Positions 1 to 7,846 of a stretch of DNA of 15,815 bases are shown here, piece after piece. The position numbers and the translations under genes are program-made. Numbering within the stretch: position 1 is the stretch's first letter; each line of letters starts with the position of its first letter. The DNA comes from JAAYCI01 sp964367945 (GTDB lineage: Bacteria > Bacillota > Clostridia > Oscillospirales > Ruminococcaceae), in contig CAYIZZ010000044.1 in NCBI GenBank assembly GCA_964367945.1, forward strand, positions 1-15,815, written 5' to 3'. The notes beneath the pieces are model-generated. The model saw only the letters and a program-made list of their open reading frames with translations. It was not told the origin of the DNA and ran no database searches.

Positions 1-110
1 ATTGTTGTAGCGCAATATACCGTATACCCTCTTCTTTCCATCACGCTGATGTTTAGCTTTAATAAGTTCCCATCATCTTCCAGCATAAACGCTATTTTTT
101 CATTTTTCAT
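1..110 (-). CDS. Response regulator, N-terminal part of receiver domain (partial at window edge)
   Basis: Reading the minus strand from an ATG at 110 gives 36 codons open to the window edge, beginning MKNEKIAFMLEDDGNLLKLN. The hydrophobic beta-1 strand followed by the acidic EDD (residues 11-13) and a helix ending in RRGY is the usual opening of a CheY-like receiver. The phospho-acceptor Asp (about residue 52) lies outside the window. The ATG overlaps the stop of the upstream histidine kinase in an ATGA arrangement, so the two are translationally coupled and form a two-component system. The output domain is not visible, so the subfamily (for example OmpR type) is not known. Confidence 0.85.
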   Translation of the reverse strand, partial: MKNEKIAFMLEDDGNLLKLNISVMERRGYTVYCATT

Positions 111-2110
111 TCTTCATCCGTCTCCCATACCGGTATTGTGAACTTTATTTTTGTACCTATATCTACTTCATCGTCAATTTCCACCGTGCCACCTTGCGCT
201 TTTATTGTTTTCGACACTATATATAGGCCCAGTCCGTTTCCTCTTTCAGATCGATGCAAGGGATACTCGCTAAACAATTCTTTTGCAAGTTCCGGTCCGA
301 TTCCCTTACCCGTATCAACCACAGATATCTCTATAAACTCATCTTTATGCACAGCATGTATTTTTATTTCTGTGCTACCACTGTGTTTTGCCGCATTTGT
401 AATTAAGTTCAAAATAGCGTACATTGTTCGTTCTTCATCCGCATACGCAAGCGGTAGATTTTCCTGCATATCAATTTTCAAATTATAGCTTCCATCATTC
501 ATGATTGGAAAATGCAGCTCATATATTTTTTGTATCAGATAATTCACATTTACTTTTGTCAGATGCAGCTTAAATGTTCCATTTTCCATGGCAAAAATAT
601 CCAGCATTTGTGATACCATACGCGACAATTTTCGTGATTCGTCATCTATAATACGTATATTATCCTGTATAGCCACACGGTTCAGGATTTCATCTTCTTT
701 TAAAATTTCTCCTGTCAGCTGTGCAAATCCCGATACTGTTGTTATTGGTATTTGCAGCTCGTGCGATAAACTACGCAAAAATTCTTCTTTCATTTTTGTG
801 CTTTGTTTCAGCGCCTCTGCTTCTGTGCGTATTTCATGCTCTTTATTATACACATTTATAATCTTTTTCGATGTGTCCGCTATTATTGCCACTGTTTGAG
901 TGAAAATGAAAATCAACATCATTAAATTATTCAATAAAACATTGCCCATTATCATCCTGATATTATTATAGTATAATGCATCGTTGACAATAGCAAAAAC
1001 TACTAGCGCATAACTTGCTATAAACAAATACTGCTCAAACCTCATTTGCTTATTCTTTCTCATTTTCACCATTTTCATGATAATAATCACGAAAAGAATT
1101 ATCGCAGCAACAATATATGCGGCCTCGAATATTAAGACGCTATATGACAATGGTATGGTGTGCACAAATAAACAGCACATCGCATATATACTGAAAAATG
1201 ATATGAATATATTTAAATACCACCTCGGCAATGCGCTTTCAAAAAACTCGCCTACAATTAAAATTATCATAATTGCGGCAATAGGCATGCTGATATACTC
1301 AAGTCGGAATAAAACTTCCCATGGTAAAAAATCACACAAAGTACCTAGCACTTTTATACTTGTAACGCTCATGCGCAAGCCCCAGGCTATCGTCAATACA
1401 GCAAAATATAAATGTGTCTTATATTTTTGCAACATTGAAAAGAAGAATAAATGTGTGATGGCCAGCGTGGTGAAAATACCTACAATTATACCATCTATTG
1501 TATAATCGAATGCTCGCTCGCGTTTCATCATGCTGGGCTCGCCTATCTTCCAGTGTGCTCCATGTCCGTTATCCCTATGCACAAAATTGTTGCTTTGGCG
1601 CACAATTTCTATCACACCGTTTACTGGGCGCACATCAAAGGTTAAATAAGCATATCCCGGAACCGAGCCCTCCTCTGTGGTGCTTACCACACCTATATCT
1701 TGGTGCCATTCACCGTTTATGTATATTCTTTCAGCAAAATCAACGCTGTTTGCCATTATTGTATACATCTCATCATTTGGCATGTTTAGTGTTAGCCTAA
1801 CTGTATTCACCGGTAATTTGTCCGGCGTGCCTATTTTGATACTATCACCGTAACTGTCAAAGTCTTCCGGCTCCACCAATTCGCCTTCAATATATTCTAG
1901 GTTACCATTTGTAACAATAATATTATTATCAAAATCTTCCCCTGTTAAATCCCATACCCCGTCTGTCGACTGGATATCACCCACATATAAGGAAGAATTT
2001 CCCACATGCATAATACTCACATACCACAAAACAACACTGAACGCAATTGCAAACAAAAGAACTACTATCAGTGCATAGTTTATTTTATTTCTTTTTTGTT
2101 TCGTATGCAT
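107..2110 (-). CDS. 7TM-DISM-type sensor histidine kinase
   Basis: A 667-residue membrane sensor kinase that should autophosphorylate on His and pass phosphate to the response regulator overlapping its stop codon. In order: a short cytoplasmic N-terminus, one membrane segment (about 13-33), an extracytoplasmic beta-rich domain (about 35-200, resembling the DISMED2 ligand-binding module), about seven membrane helices (205-415, 7TMR-DISM), a coiled-coil linker (415-440), then the kinase core. The core has the H-box SHELQIPITT with phospho-acceptor His450, N-box NLITNAA (568-574), G1 box DTGKGIG (599-605) and G2 box GNGLGL (624-629), so it looks active. The start is supported by GAGGAGTGACAAAAC directly before ATG. 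The ligand is unknown; DISM extracellular domains are generally thought to sense carbohydrates or other small molecules. Confidence 0.93.
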   Translation of the reverse strand: MHTKQKRNKINYALIVVLLFAIAFSVVLWYVSIMHVGNSSLYVGDIQSTDGVWDLTGEDFDNNIIVTNGNLEYIEGELVEPEDFDSYGDSIKIGTPDKLPVNTVRLTLNMPNDEMYTIMANSVDFAERIYINGEWHQDIGVVSTTEEGSVPGYAYLTFDVRPVNGVIEIVRQSNNFVHRDNGHGAHWKIGEPSMMKRERAFDYTIDGIIVGIFTTLAITHLFFFSMLQKYKTHLYFAVLTIAWGLRMSVTSIKVLGTLCDFLPWEVLFRLEYISMPIAAIMIILIVGEFFESALPRWYLNIFISFFSIYAMCCLFVHTIPLSYSVLIFEAAYIVAAIILFVIIIMKMVKMRKNKQMRFEQYLFIASYALVVFAIVNDALYYNNIRMIMGNVLLNNLMMLIFIFTQTVAIIADTSKKIINVYNKEHEIRTEAEALKQSTKMKEEFLRSLSHELQIPITTVSGFAQLTGEILKEDEILNRVAIQDNIRIIDDESRKLSRMVSQMLDIFAMENGTFKLHLTKVNVNYLIQKIYELHFPIMNDGSYNLKIDMQENLPLAYADEERTMYAILNLITNAAKHSGSTEIKIHAVHKDEFIEISVVDTGKGIGPELAKELFSEYPLHRSERGNGLGLYIVSKTIKAQGGTVEIDDEVDIGTKIKFTIPVWETDEE

Positions 2111-2134
2111 GTTTTGTCACTCCTCTTTTGCTTT

Positions 2135-2163
2135 ATTTTACATCTTTTAACAAATTTAAACAA
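2135..2163 (-). promoter_or_regulatory. Putative sigma-A promoter of the histidine kinase/response regulator operon
   Basis: On the minus strand, TTGTTT (2163-2158) and TAAAAT (2140-2135) are separated by 17 bp, 25 bp upstream of the kinase start and downstream of the terminator at 2230-2273. The -35 is a weak match and the region is AT-rich, so this is a plausible rather than firm call. Confidence 0.45.
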
Positions 2164-2229
2164 TCCTTTTTGCTTTTTCCGAGCATACTATAAAGGTTTA
2201 TATTGTCTTTTGAAAAATTATTTCGACAT

Positions 2230-2273
2230 ATAAAACTCCCGATAAATACCGCAGTATTTATCGGGAGTTTTAT
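2230..2273 (-). terminator. Strong hairpin terminator after the YeiH-like gene
   Basis: A perfect 20-bp inverted repeat (2230-2249 with 2254-2273) encloses a 4-nt loop. The GC core CTCCCG/CGGGAG is flanked by AAAA/TTTT arms, which gives a U-run at the 3' side of the hairpin on either strand. It lies about 100 bp beyond the YeiH-like stop codon and separates that transcript from the kinase promoter. Confidence 0.85.
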
Positions 2274-2370
2274 GAGGTGAGGAGAATAATTGTTGTCAAT
2301 ATTAAAGTTTAATATTCATATGGTTTAGCTGGCTAAATCTATGTGAATCAAACCTGTTTTTATAATTTGG
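2274..2370. repeat. 3' flank of the YeiH-like gene with two further short palindromes
   Basis: This 97-bp stretch between the terminator and the YeiH-like stop has no gene. It contains AATATTAAA-G-TTTAATATT (2298-2316, 9-bp arms, one central base) and TTTAGC-TG-GCTAAA (2324-2337). GGCTAAA recurs at 2369-2375. These may be mRNA 3'-end structures; no function is evident. Confidence 0.5.
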
Positions 2371-3540
2371 CTAAACAATTCCCATAAACCATTCTACACC
2401 TATGGCAACAATAACAACCAGTGCAGATATTATAAACCCATGTAGCATTGGCGCAATTCCGGAGCTTTTCATATCTTTAAAGTTTGTATTCAGGCCGATT
2501 GCCGCAAGCGCAGCAACCATCAAAAACTTACTGATGTTTTTTGCTATGTTAGATACATCTGCCGGAATCACACCAAAACTATTCACTATCGCCAGAGCAA
2601 TAAACCCTAAAATAAACCAAGGAAATATAGAAAAGAAATTCACTTTATCTCTTGCTTTTTCTTTTTGTGGTTTTGCAGCGCCTTCGCCACTAAGCTCACT
2701 TATTTTATCTGTTTGGCTAACTTCATATTTTACGCCTTTTTCTTTCACAGCAGCTATTGTCTGTTTATAGCTTGCGGCTTCTTTTTGTTTTACACGAATG
2801 TTGATATACGCAAAAGCCAATACCGTGGGGATGATGGATAGCGTCCTTGTAAGCTTCACCATGGTGGCAAAGTCACCCGCGGCTTCGCTATATGCATACC
2901 CTGCAGCAACCACGCTGGAAGTATCATTCACAGCTGTACCTGCCCACAAACCATATGCCATATCGTTCAGCTCTAGCATATGACCCATAAATGGGAATGC
3001 TATGATCATTATCATATCAAAAATAAACGTGGCAGACATCGCATACGCTATCTCTTTATCCTCGGCATCAATTACCGGTGCAATAGCCGCAATGGCCGAG
3101 CCTCCGCATATGCCTGTGCCCGCTGAGATAAGATTTGATAGCTTCCAGTTCAGGCCCAATGCTTTGCCGATAAAATATCCGCCGCCAAAACACGTGAGTA
3201 GCGTAAAGAACATAACCGCTAATGACAGCGAGCCCACTGTGAGGATGGTTTGTATGCTTAAAGATGCGCCTAGTAGTATAATGGCAAATTTCAATATTTT
3301 TTTCGAGGTAAACTTTGTGCCTTCCTTCAAAATCGAGGTATTTGTAAATGTGTTGATCATCATACCAATAAACAAAGCAATTACAGAGGCACCTATCAAA
3401 TGTATAGGAAGTATCCCCTCAATAAGCTGCGCACAAAACGCAATGCATATCGCAGCTACTACACCCGGTATTATTTTCAATATTTTTTTCAAATCACCCT
3501 CTTGATCATTCTTTCCTGCCTTAGCCGTGTCATGCATCAT
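2371..3540 (-). CDS. YeiH/UPF0324-family membrane protein (putative sulfate exporter family transporter)
   Basis: A 389-residue polytopic membrane protein of the YeiH/UPF0324 family, annotated as putative sulfate exporters although the substrate is not established. Support comes from the family-typical segment SAGTGICGGSAIAAIAPVI around residues 139-157, about ten hydrophobic helices, and length (family about 330-350 plus an inserted loop). A charged loop rich in K and E (about 250-301) precedes the last helices and is longer than usual. An in-frame ATG far upstream would extend the protein to 3681, but the promoter at 3568-3596 lies inside that extension, and AGGAAGAGG sits just before tandem ATG codons at 3540/3537. 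I therefore start at 3540. Its own promoter and terminator make it monocistronic. No LysR regulator is adjacent, unlike many YeiH loci. Confidence 0.85.
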   Translation of the reverse strand: MMHDTAKAGKNDQEGDLKKILKIIPGVVAAICIAFCAQLIEGILPIHLIGASVIALFIGMMINTFTNTSILKEGTKFTSKKILKFAIILLGASLSIQTILTVGSLSLAVMFFTLLTCFGGGYFIGKALGLNWKLSNLISAGTGICGGSAIAAIAPVIDAEDKEIAYAMSATFIFDMIMIIAFPFMGHMLELNDMAYGLWAGTAVNDTSSVVAAGYAYSEAAGDFATMVKLTRTLSIIPTVLAFAYINIRVKQKEAASYKQTIAAVKEKGVKYEVSQTDKISELSGEGAAKPQKEKARDKVNFFSIFPWFILGFIALAIVNSFGVIPADVSNIAKNISKFLMVAALAAIGLNTNFKDMKSSGIAPMLHGFIISALVVIVAIGVEWFMGIV

Positions 3541-3567
3541 CTCGCCTCTTCCTATGTTAATGATCTG

Positions 3568-3596
3568 ATTATACTGTGAAAAATTGATAAAATCAA
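3568..3596 (-). promoter_or_regulatory. Sigma-A promoter of the YeiH-like gene
   Basis: On the minus strand TTGATT (3596-3591) and TATAAT (3573-3568) are separated by exactly 17 bp, and the expected transcript start is about 20 bp before the chosen ATG. The -35 overlaps a perfect palindrome TTGAT-AAA-ATCAA (3584-3596), which could be an operator half-site arrangement. Confidence 0.7.
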
Positions 3597-3612
3597 ATAA
3601 TTGTTTCTTATG

Positions 3613-3638
3613 TATCAATAAGTTAATTTTATCAATAA
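3613..3638. promoter_or_regulatory. Direct repeat TATCAATAA x2 upstream of the YeiH-like promoter
   Basis: The 9-mer TATCAATAA occurs at 3613-3621 and 3630-3638, 17 bp apart, and shares ATCAA with the palindrome over the -35 (3584-3596). Position and spacing suit an activator or repressor site, but AT-richness makes chance recurrence possible. The rest of the 3597-3763 gap shows no gene. Confidence 0.35.
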
Positions 3639-3763
3639 TAAAGATGCAAACCGTCTTGTCATCAGTTTGCACTTTTATCATGCTTATTTTCTGCGAAATA
3701 AATAGCCATTGTTTACACCGGCAAATGAAATAACATCGTTTATAACTTTATCTTCAGTGTTTA

Positions 3764-4327
3764 CTATCTGTTTTCCTCTTTCACATATTTAAAGCAATCT
3801 TCGGCGTGATTGTTCATTATTCCAACAGCCTCTAAATAAGAATAGCAAGTCACTGTACCCATGAATTTAAACCCTCGTTTTTTAAGGTCTTTTGAGACTT
3901 TATCCGATAGCTCATTTCGTGTTCTGCTCGCATCAAATGGGTGATATATCACTTTCCCATCGGTGAAGCTCCATAAATATTTTGAAAAGCTACCCTCTTT
4001 TTCAACCACATCCAAATATGCTTTTGCATTTTGTACAGTGGCCAAAATCTTTGCTTTATTTCTTACTATACCTGCATTTTCAAGCAGTTCTTTGATTTTT
4101 TCATCGTCATATTGCGATATTTTTTCAGCATCAAAGTCATCAAACGCTTTTCTAAAAGCATCTCTTTTCTTAAGTATTAAAAGCCACGACAAACCACAAT
4201 GAAAGCTTTCTAAAACAAACATCTCAAAAAGATATGCATCATCATGAGACGCTATACCCCATTGATTGTCATGATAATCAATATAAATATCTGATTTTTC
4301 CAAGTTTGGCCATTTACATCTTTGCAT
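3764..4327 (-). CDS. tag: DNA-3-methyladenine glycosylase I
   Basis: A 187-residue base-excision repair enzyme that removes 3-methyladenine from alkylated DNA. The whole family layout is visible: MQRCKWP at the N-terminus, YHDNQWG (18-24), LESFHCGLSW (39-48), the helical segment AGIVRNKAKILATVQNAKAYL, and KKRGFKFMGTVTCYSYLEAVG near the end. The zinc-snap ligands of the E. coli enzyme are matched by Cys4, His19, His174 and Cys178, and the residue equivalent to its Glu38 is Glu40, so the protein should fold and be active. Length equals the family norm. AAAGGTGAT precedes the ATG. It stands alone, divergent from the lipoprotein gene, with no other repair gene nearby. Confidence 0.96.
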   Translation of the reverse strand: MQRCKWPNLEKSDIYIDYHDNQWGIASHDDAYLFEMFVLESFHCGLSWLLILKKRDAFRKAFDDFDAEKISQYDDEKIKELLENAGIVRNKAKILATVQNAKAYLDVVEKEGSFSKYLWSFTDGKVIYHPFDASRTRNELSDKVSKDLKKRGFKFMGTVTCYSYLEAVGIMNNHAEDCFKYVKEENR

Positions 4328-4353
4328 AATATCACCTTTAAAATATATAGTTA

Positions 4354-4383
4354 ATTATATTAATTAATTTACTTAACCATTAA
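4354..4383 (-). promoter_or_regulatory. Putative tag promoter
   Basis: On the minus strand a consensus TATAAT (4359-4354) lies 26 bp before the tag start, with TTAATG (4383-4378) 18 bp upstream of it. The -35 is poor and the surroundings are very AT-rich, so only the -10 is convincing. Confidence 0.4.
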
Positions 4384-4505
4384 CACATCTTAGCAATTTT
4401 TTCATATTTATTTATAGCACCTAAATTCTCATTTTATAATATCACATAAAAATATCAAAAACCAGCTGCTTTTTATTAAGACAATTACTATCGATTGATA
4501 ATTAA

Positions 4506-4535
4506 TTGACAATGTCAGGCAAGTTAGTGTATACT
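4506..4535 (+). promoter_or_regulatory. Sigma-A promoter of the lipoprotein gene
   Basis: Perfect TTGACA (4506-4511), 18-bp spacer, and TATACT (4530-4535), about 50 bp before the lipoprotein start. The 4328-4505 part of the divergent gap is AT-rich and shows no gene. Confidence 0.7.
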
Positions 4536-4585
4536 TCATAGGTAAATTTTATTTGTAGTTTTATTTTAAGGAGTAATTTATCATT

Positions 4586-5689
4586 ATGAAGAAAATACTG
4601 ATTTTAATGTTAGCTTGCATTATGCTATTTAGCGGTTGTGGCATGATTGAAACAGCCGTTGATATTGCGACTGATGTAATAGAAGAAGAAATGCAAAGTT
4701 ATTCTGATTCATCTATGCCATCACAAGAAAACGTAAAAGATGATGGTGCCGATAGTGATGGCGCTGAAACTTTATACGACGAGGGACGCTTTACTTTTTC
4801 AGTGCCTTCAGGCTACACCAGCCGTGATCAATCTTTTTCATTTTTCACAGATGCCGGTGATGCTGCAATGGGAATTAACGCGGTGTCAGTTCTTGGCTCA
4901 AGCTCGCTTGACGAGATAATGCCTGCTTTGCTTGATGTTTTTGCTTCATCCGGCGAAATAGTAAGTAGCAGCGATGAACTTAGCGATTTTGTTTCCATCG
5001 ACGGTAGTGCTTGCAAATATGGGTGGGCTGAAATAGCTATGACAGACACAACATACGCATATATGGAGTTTATCATGGCCCCAAGCAAAAACTTACTGAT
5101 TTCCACCATGTATCAAGCACAAACCCAGCAAGGGCTTATACCTGACGATCTGGCTGAGATAAGAAATAGTATCGAGTTCACCATAGGCCTACAAGATGAA
5201 ATCACCGGGGGCACTTTTGTAAACCAAAACGATTTTTCCGAGCTTGTTTTAAACAGCGATGCTACATATACCTACTATCAAACTGAAGGTGAACATAGCG
5301 ACAATTATTATAGCGGCACATATGAGGTGTTTTACGGCAGTGATGCCACAGCAAAGCTTATATCCATGAAGGATTACGGATATACCGCAGAAGAACTTGA
5401 TACAGCACTACGGAACAATATGAACGGTTACGCTCTTATGTCAGATAATTCAATGCCTATTATTGGCGAAGATGGCGAGCTGGTATCATCCGCTTCTGAT
5501 ACATATTTTATTTGCGAAGATACTTTTCACTTGATTATATTGACCCATGAAACAGCTACTGTTGATGGTGTAAGCGAAGATTTAGGTGATGTTGTGGTGC
5601 CATTCCTTGGATATTATCTTCCCGATATGGGCGGGTTTGACAGCTTGAATCTAAACACTGTTTCTTCTCAGTTTTGGCAAAGACAATAG
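4586..5689 (+). CDS. Lipoprotein of unknown function
   Basis: A 367-residue secreted lipoprotein. The signal peptide is MKK plus a hydrophobic stretch ending in lipobox LFSGC, so Cys18 should be lipidated and the protein anchored on the outer face of the membrane. After an acidic, low-complexity linker (about 35-62), residues 62-200 form an alpha/beta region (GRFTFSVPSGY start) of the kind seen in PsbP/DcrB-like lipoproteins. Residues 205-360 are beta-rich and open with GGTFVNQNDFSELVLNSD, reminiscent of lipocalin-like repeat strands. I do not recognise a named family and assign no function. AAGGAG at 4569-4574 supports the start. The gene is monocistronic, with its own promoter and terminator, and is oriented opposite to both neighbours. 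Confidence 0.8.
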   Translation: MKKILILMLACIMLFSGCGMIETAVDIATDVIEEEMQSYSDSSMPSQENVKDDGADSDGAETLYDEGRFTFSVPSGYTSRDQSFSFFTDAGDAAMGINAVSVLGSSSLDEIMPALLDVFASSGEIVSSSDELSDFVSIDGSACKYGWAEIAMTDTTYAYMEFIMAPSKNLLISTMYQAQTQQGLIPDDLAEIRNSIEFTIGLQDEITGGTFVNQNDFSELVLNSDATYTYYQTEGEHSDNYYSGTYEVFYGSDATAKLISMKDYGYTAEELDTALRNNMNGYALMSDNSMPIIGEDGELVSSASDTYFICEDTFHLIILTHETATVDGVSEDLGDVVVPFLGYYLPDMGGFDSLNLNTVSSQFWQRQ

Positions 5690-5729
5690 TAGTTCTTACA
5701 ACTATCGTAATTTGATATAGACAATAAAT

Positions 5730-5778
5730 AAAAACCCCTCCTGATTGCAGAACATCTCTGTAACCAGGAGGGATTTTT
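5730..5778 (+). terminator. Bidirectional terminator between the lipoprotein gene and the MFS gene
   Basis: CCCTCCTG (5736-5743) pairs with CAGGAGGG (5765-5772). AAAAA/TTTTT arms lie outside the stem, and an inner stem GCAGA/TCTGT (5747-5751 with 5757-5761) continues after one mismatch. It sits between convergent genes and can end transcription from both sides. Confidence 0.8.
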
Positions 5779-5861
5779 AGCTTTCGTCTACTTTATGCAT
5801 ACAGCCTTTTGATTTTTAAATCATTCAATTGTAAACTTGCATGCACAATAAATTTCATCGT

Positions 5862-7037
5862 TTAATTAATCTCTTTTTCTTTTTTCACAACGGGTATCAA
5901 TAATAATATTCCCACAAAAGCAATCAGCCCAAGTGTGCTAAATAAAATTGCTGGATTTTCAATGGGGTTTAACAATACCGGGAAAATCAACGCCGCTGCT
6001 GCAAAACCAATTAAAACACATCCATAGTTTGAGCCGACATTTCTCAGACCAAACAATTTTCCTGTGATGATGGAGAATGTACCAGAAATGCCACCGTAAC
6101 AAAAAGTTATCATGATAACAACTGCCATAAGCATATATTCTGTCACAAATATCATCAATACTGCGCCGATAGCCGTGATTGCCAGTTCTACTACGGCTGT
6201 GATACTGCGTCCGATTTTGTCAGATAGCATCGGGAAGAATAACCGGCCAAGGGCATTGCTGACACCCGTTAGCATAATCATAAGTGTTGCCATACTATCA
6301 GAAACTCCACGATCCAGTGCCAACGATTTAAACGAAGGGTTTAGTATAAAATAAACAGATATACCAAACATCATGGAAATAGTAATAAAGTAAAACGACG
6401 ATGTTTTCAGCATTTCTTTTGTGGACAGATCTTTCTCGCTTGTTGCTGAAGATGAAGCAGTGGCTACATCAAGTGGCATAGCTATAAATGAAAAACATCC
6501 AATAGTTGCTATTAAAAATATCACACCCAAAACGACAAATGTCATTTGCAAGCCCAGTATTTTAGATAAACTATCAATCAGTGGTGCAAATATGACAGTG
6601 GAAAAACCAAACGTACACACTGAAATTCCGGTGGCAAATCCGCGCCTGTCCGGAAAGTTCCTCTGGGCCGTGCTGATTATAGCATTATATGCCATTCCAA
6701 CGCCAAATCCACCCATAATGCCGTAAGTGAAATATATCCAAGTACCCATGCTTTGCGGTAATGCCGCGCTGGAGAACATTGCAATGGCCAGTAAAACACC
6801 ACCAATTAGTACTGTTTTCTGGGTATTATACTTTTCTTGGAATTTTCCACCAAACAATACACCTATAGCAAAAAAGCATAACATGAATGATGAAGTTAGT
6901 TTAACATCCGCTATATCCATTGCAAAATAATCTGTCACCGGAGCAACGAATATACTCCATATATACAGTACACCTAAAAAAAGCTGCATAATAGAGCCTG
7001 ATATCAGTACCACGTTCCTGTTTACTTTTTTTGCCAT
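5862..7037 (-). CDS. MFS transporter, OFA (oxalate:formate antiporter) family
   Basis: A 391-residue, 12-helix major facilitator carrier in the cytoplasmic membrane. The N-terminus (NVVLISGSIMQLFLGVLYIW) and the loop FPDRRGFATGISVCTFGFS (128-146) are typical of OFA members, which exchange small carboxylates; the substrate here cannot be read from sequence. An extended TTG start at 7061 is open in frame, but the ATG at 7037 preceded by AAAGGG with 7-nt spacing is preferred, because KKVNRNVVL is the usual N-terminus length. It is transcribed divergently from the LytTR-DUF3021 pair across a 362-bp gap that carries a promoter for each side, which hints that the regulator may control it. It ends at the shared terminator at 5730-5778. 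Confidence 0.9.
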   Translation of the reverse strand: MAKKVNRNVVLISGSIMQLFLGVLYIWSIFVAPVTDYFAMDIADVKLTSSFMLCFFAIGVLFGGKFQEKYNTQKTVLIGGVLLAIAMFSSAALPQSMGTWIYFTYGIMGGFGVGMAYNAIISTAQRNFPDRRGFATGISVCTFGFSTVIFAPLIDSLSKILGLQMTFVVLGVIFLIATIGCFSFIAMPLDVATASSSATSEKDLSTKEMLKTSSFYFITISMMFGISVYFILNPSFKSLALDRGVSDSMATLMIMLTGVSNALGRLFFPMLSDKIGRSITAVVELAITAIGAVLMIFVTEYMLMAVVIMITFCYGGISGTFSIITGKLFGLRNVGSNYGCVLIGFAAAALIFPVLLNPIENPAILFSTLGLIAFVGILLLIPVVKKEKEIN

Positions 7038-7145
7038 GTTTTTACCCTTTCTACCCCTCAAAATAAAAATATTATCGCAATCAGAAATAGTCTATCTCTG
7101 TGCGACAATACTAATTTATATTATTTTTTCAAGCTCAACATTTTT

Positions 7146-7175
7146 AGTATACCTAATATGCTTCTATACTGTCAA
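7146..7175 (-). promoter_or_regulatory. Sigma-A promoter of the OFA-family transporter
   Basis: On the minus strand, TTGACA (7175-7170), 18-bp spacer, TATACT (7151-7146), about 110 bp upstream of the transporter start. The leader of about 100 nt contains no clear riboswitch fold that I can recognise. Confidence 0.65.
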
Positions 7176-7196
7176 CCATAACCCTCGTTGTTAACA
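7170..7196. promoter_or_regulatory. Candidate operator dyad over the -35 of the OFA transporter promoter
   Basis: TGTCAACCA (7170-7178) and TTGTTAACA (7188-7196) form an inverted repeat matching at 7 of 9 positions with a 9-bp spacer. The first arm contains the complement of the -35 hexamer, a position suited to repression. The binding protein is unknown. Confidence 0.35.
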
Positions 7197-7218
7197 CATA
7201 TTTTAAAACACCTATTTA

Positions 7219-7247
7219 TTGTAAGCTATATTTATTCATGTTATAAT
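7219..7247 (+). promoter_or_regulatory. Putative promoter of the LytTR-DUF3021 operon
   Basis: TTGTAA (7219-7224), 17-bp spacer, TATAAT (7242-7247). This predicts a leader of about 145 nt. Within the leader lie the palindromes ATGTATA-N5-TATACAT (7262-7280) and CTGTGA-N10-TCACAG (7364-7385). Confidence 0.5.
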
Positions 7248-7363
7248 TTGCAGCAATAAAAATGTATATCATTTATACATCCTATCCCTTTATCATCCAA
7301 TTTAAACTTCTTATGTCATAAATTTTACCACATGCGCAAAAACTAAAGACATATAAACACTGC

Positions 7364-7385
7364 CTGTGATACCATGAATTCACAG
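7364..7385 (+). promoter_or_regulatory. Perfect 6-bp inverted repeat abutting the LytTR ribosome binding site
   Basis: CTGTGA (7364-7369) and TCACAG (7380-7385) are perfect inverted copies with a 10-bp spacer, ending one base before AAAGGAG (7386-7392 region). It could be an autoregulatory site or an RNA hairpin modulating translation of the regulator. Confidence 0.4.
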
Positions 7386-7399
7386 AAAGGAGACAGCGA

Positions 7400-7843
7400 A
7401 TGAAAATAACACTTGAAGATATACCCGGTAATGAAACCGAGGTTATTATCAGAGGGAACATTGCCGATAGTAAAGTTCAGCACATTATTGCCTTACTAAA
7501 AAGCAGTAATGTTTCTTCAAAACTTATCGTGTATGATGAGTCTACCGAAGTTTTGATAGATATTAACGAAGTCTATTATTTTGAAACAACCGATAGAAAA
7601 GCATGGGTTGTAACAGAAAAAGGTAAGTATATATGCAAATACACTTTATCCGAAATATCGGCTATGTTTAGAAGCCACGGTATTGTGCAAATCGGAAAAA
7701 GCTTACTTGTCAACATACATCATGTAAGCTCACTTAGCGCAGAATTCAGCGGAAACTATATTGTTAGTCTAAGTAATGAATCAAGTCTTCTGGCTTCAAG
7801 GTTTTATATGAAAGAATTTAGAAACGCTATTATGGAGGGATAA
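7400..7843 (+). CDS. LytTR-domain transcriptional regulator (DUF3021-associated type)
   Basis: A 147-residue DNA-binding protein without a receiver domain. Residues 1-45 form a short N-terminal alpha/beta segment (MKITLEDIPGNETEVIIRG), and about 50-143 is the LytTR domain, recognisable from INEVYYFETTDRKAWVVTEKG, the helix around LSEISAMF, and FVQI-type strand VQIGKSLLVNIHHV. AGGAG precedes the ATG with good spacing. The next gene, a DUF3021 membrane protein, begins 4 bp after the stop. In streptococcal pairs of this design (for example HdrRM and BrsRM) the membrane partner restrains the LytTR protein, so the same arrangement is inferred here. Targets may include its own promoter and the divergent transporter. 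Confidence 0.92.
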   Translation: MKITLEDIPGNETEVIIRGNIADSKVQHIIALLKSSNVSSKLIVYDESTEVLIDINEVYYFETTDRKAWVVTEKGKYICKYTLSEISAMFRSHGIVQIGKSLLVNIHHVSSLSAEFSGNYIVSLSNESSLLASRFYMKEFRNAIMEG

Positions 7844-7846
7844 AAA

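Noticed and set aside
1077..1505. 142-codon plus-strand frame inside the histidine kinase gene
   Set aside because: Opposite strand of the seven-helix region; composition follows from the complement of hydrophobic codons, with no independent signals.
7038..7061. TTG-initiated extension of the OFA carrier
   Set aside because: No ribosome binding site before the TTG; AAAGGG is well placed before the ATG at 7037.
7364..7385. CRP/FNR-type activator site
   Set aside because: CRP sites have TGTGA-N6-TCACA and FNR sites TTGAT-N4-ATCAA; here the spacer is 10 bp and the site lies at the ribosome binding site.
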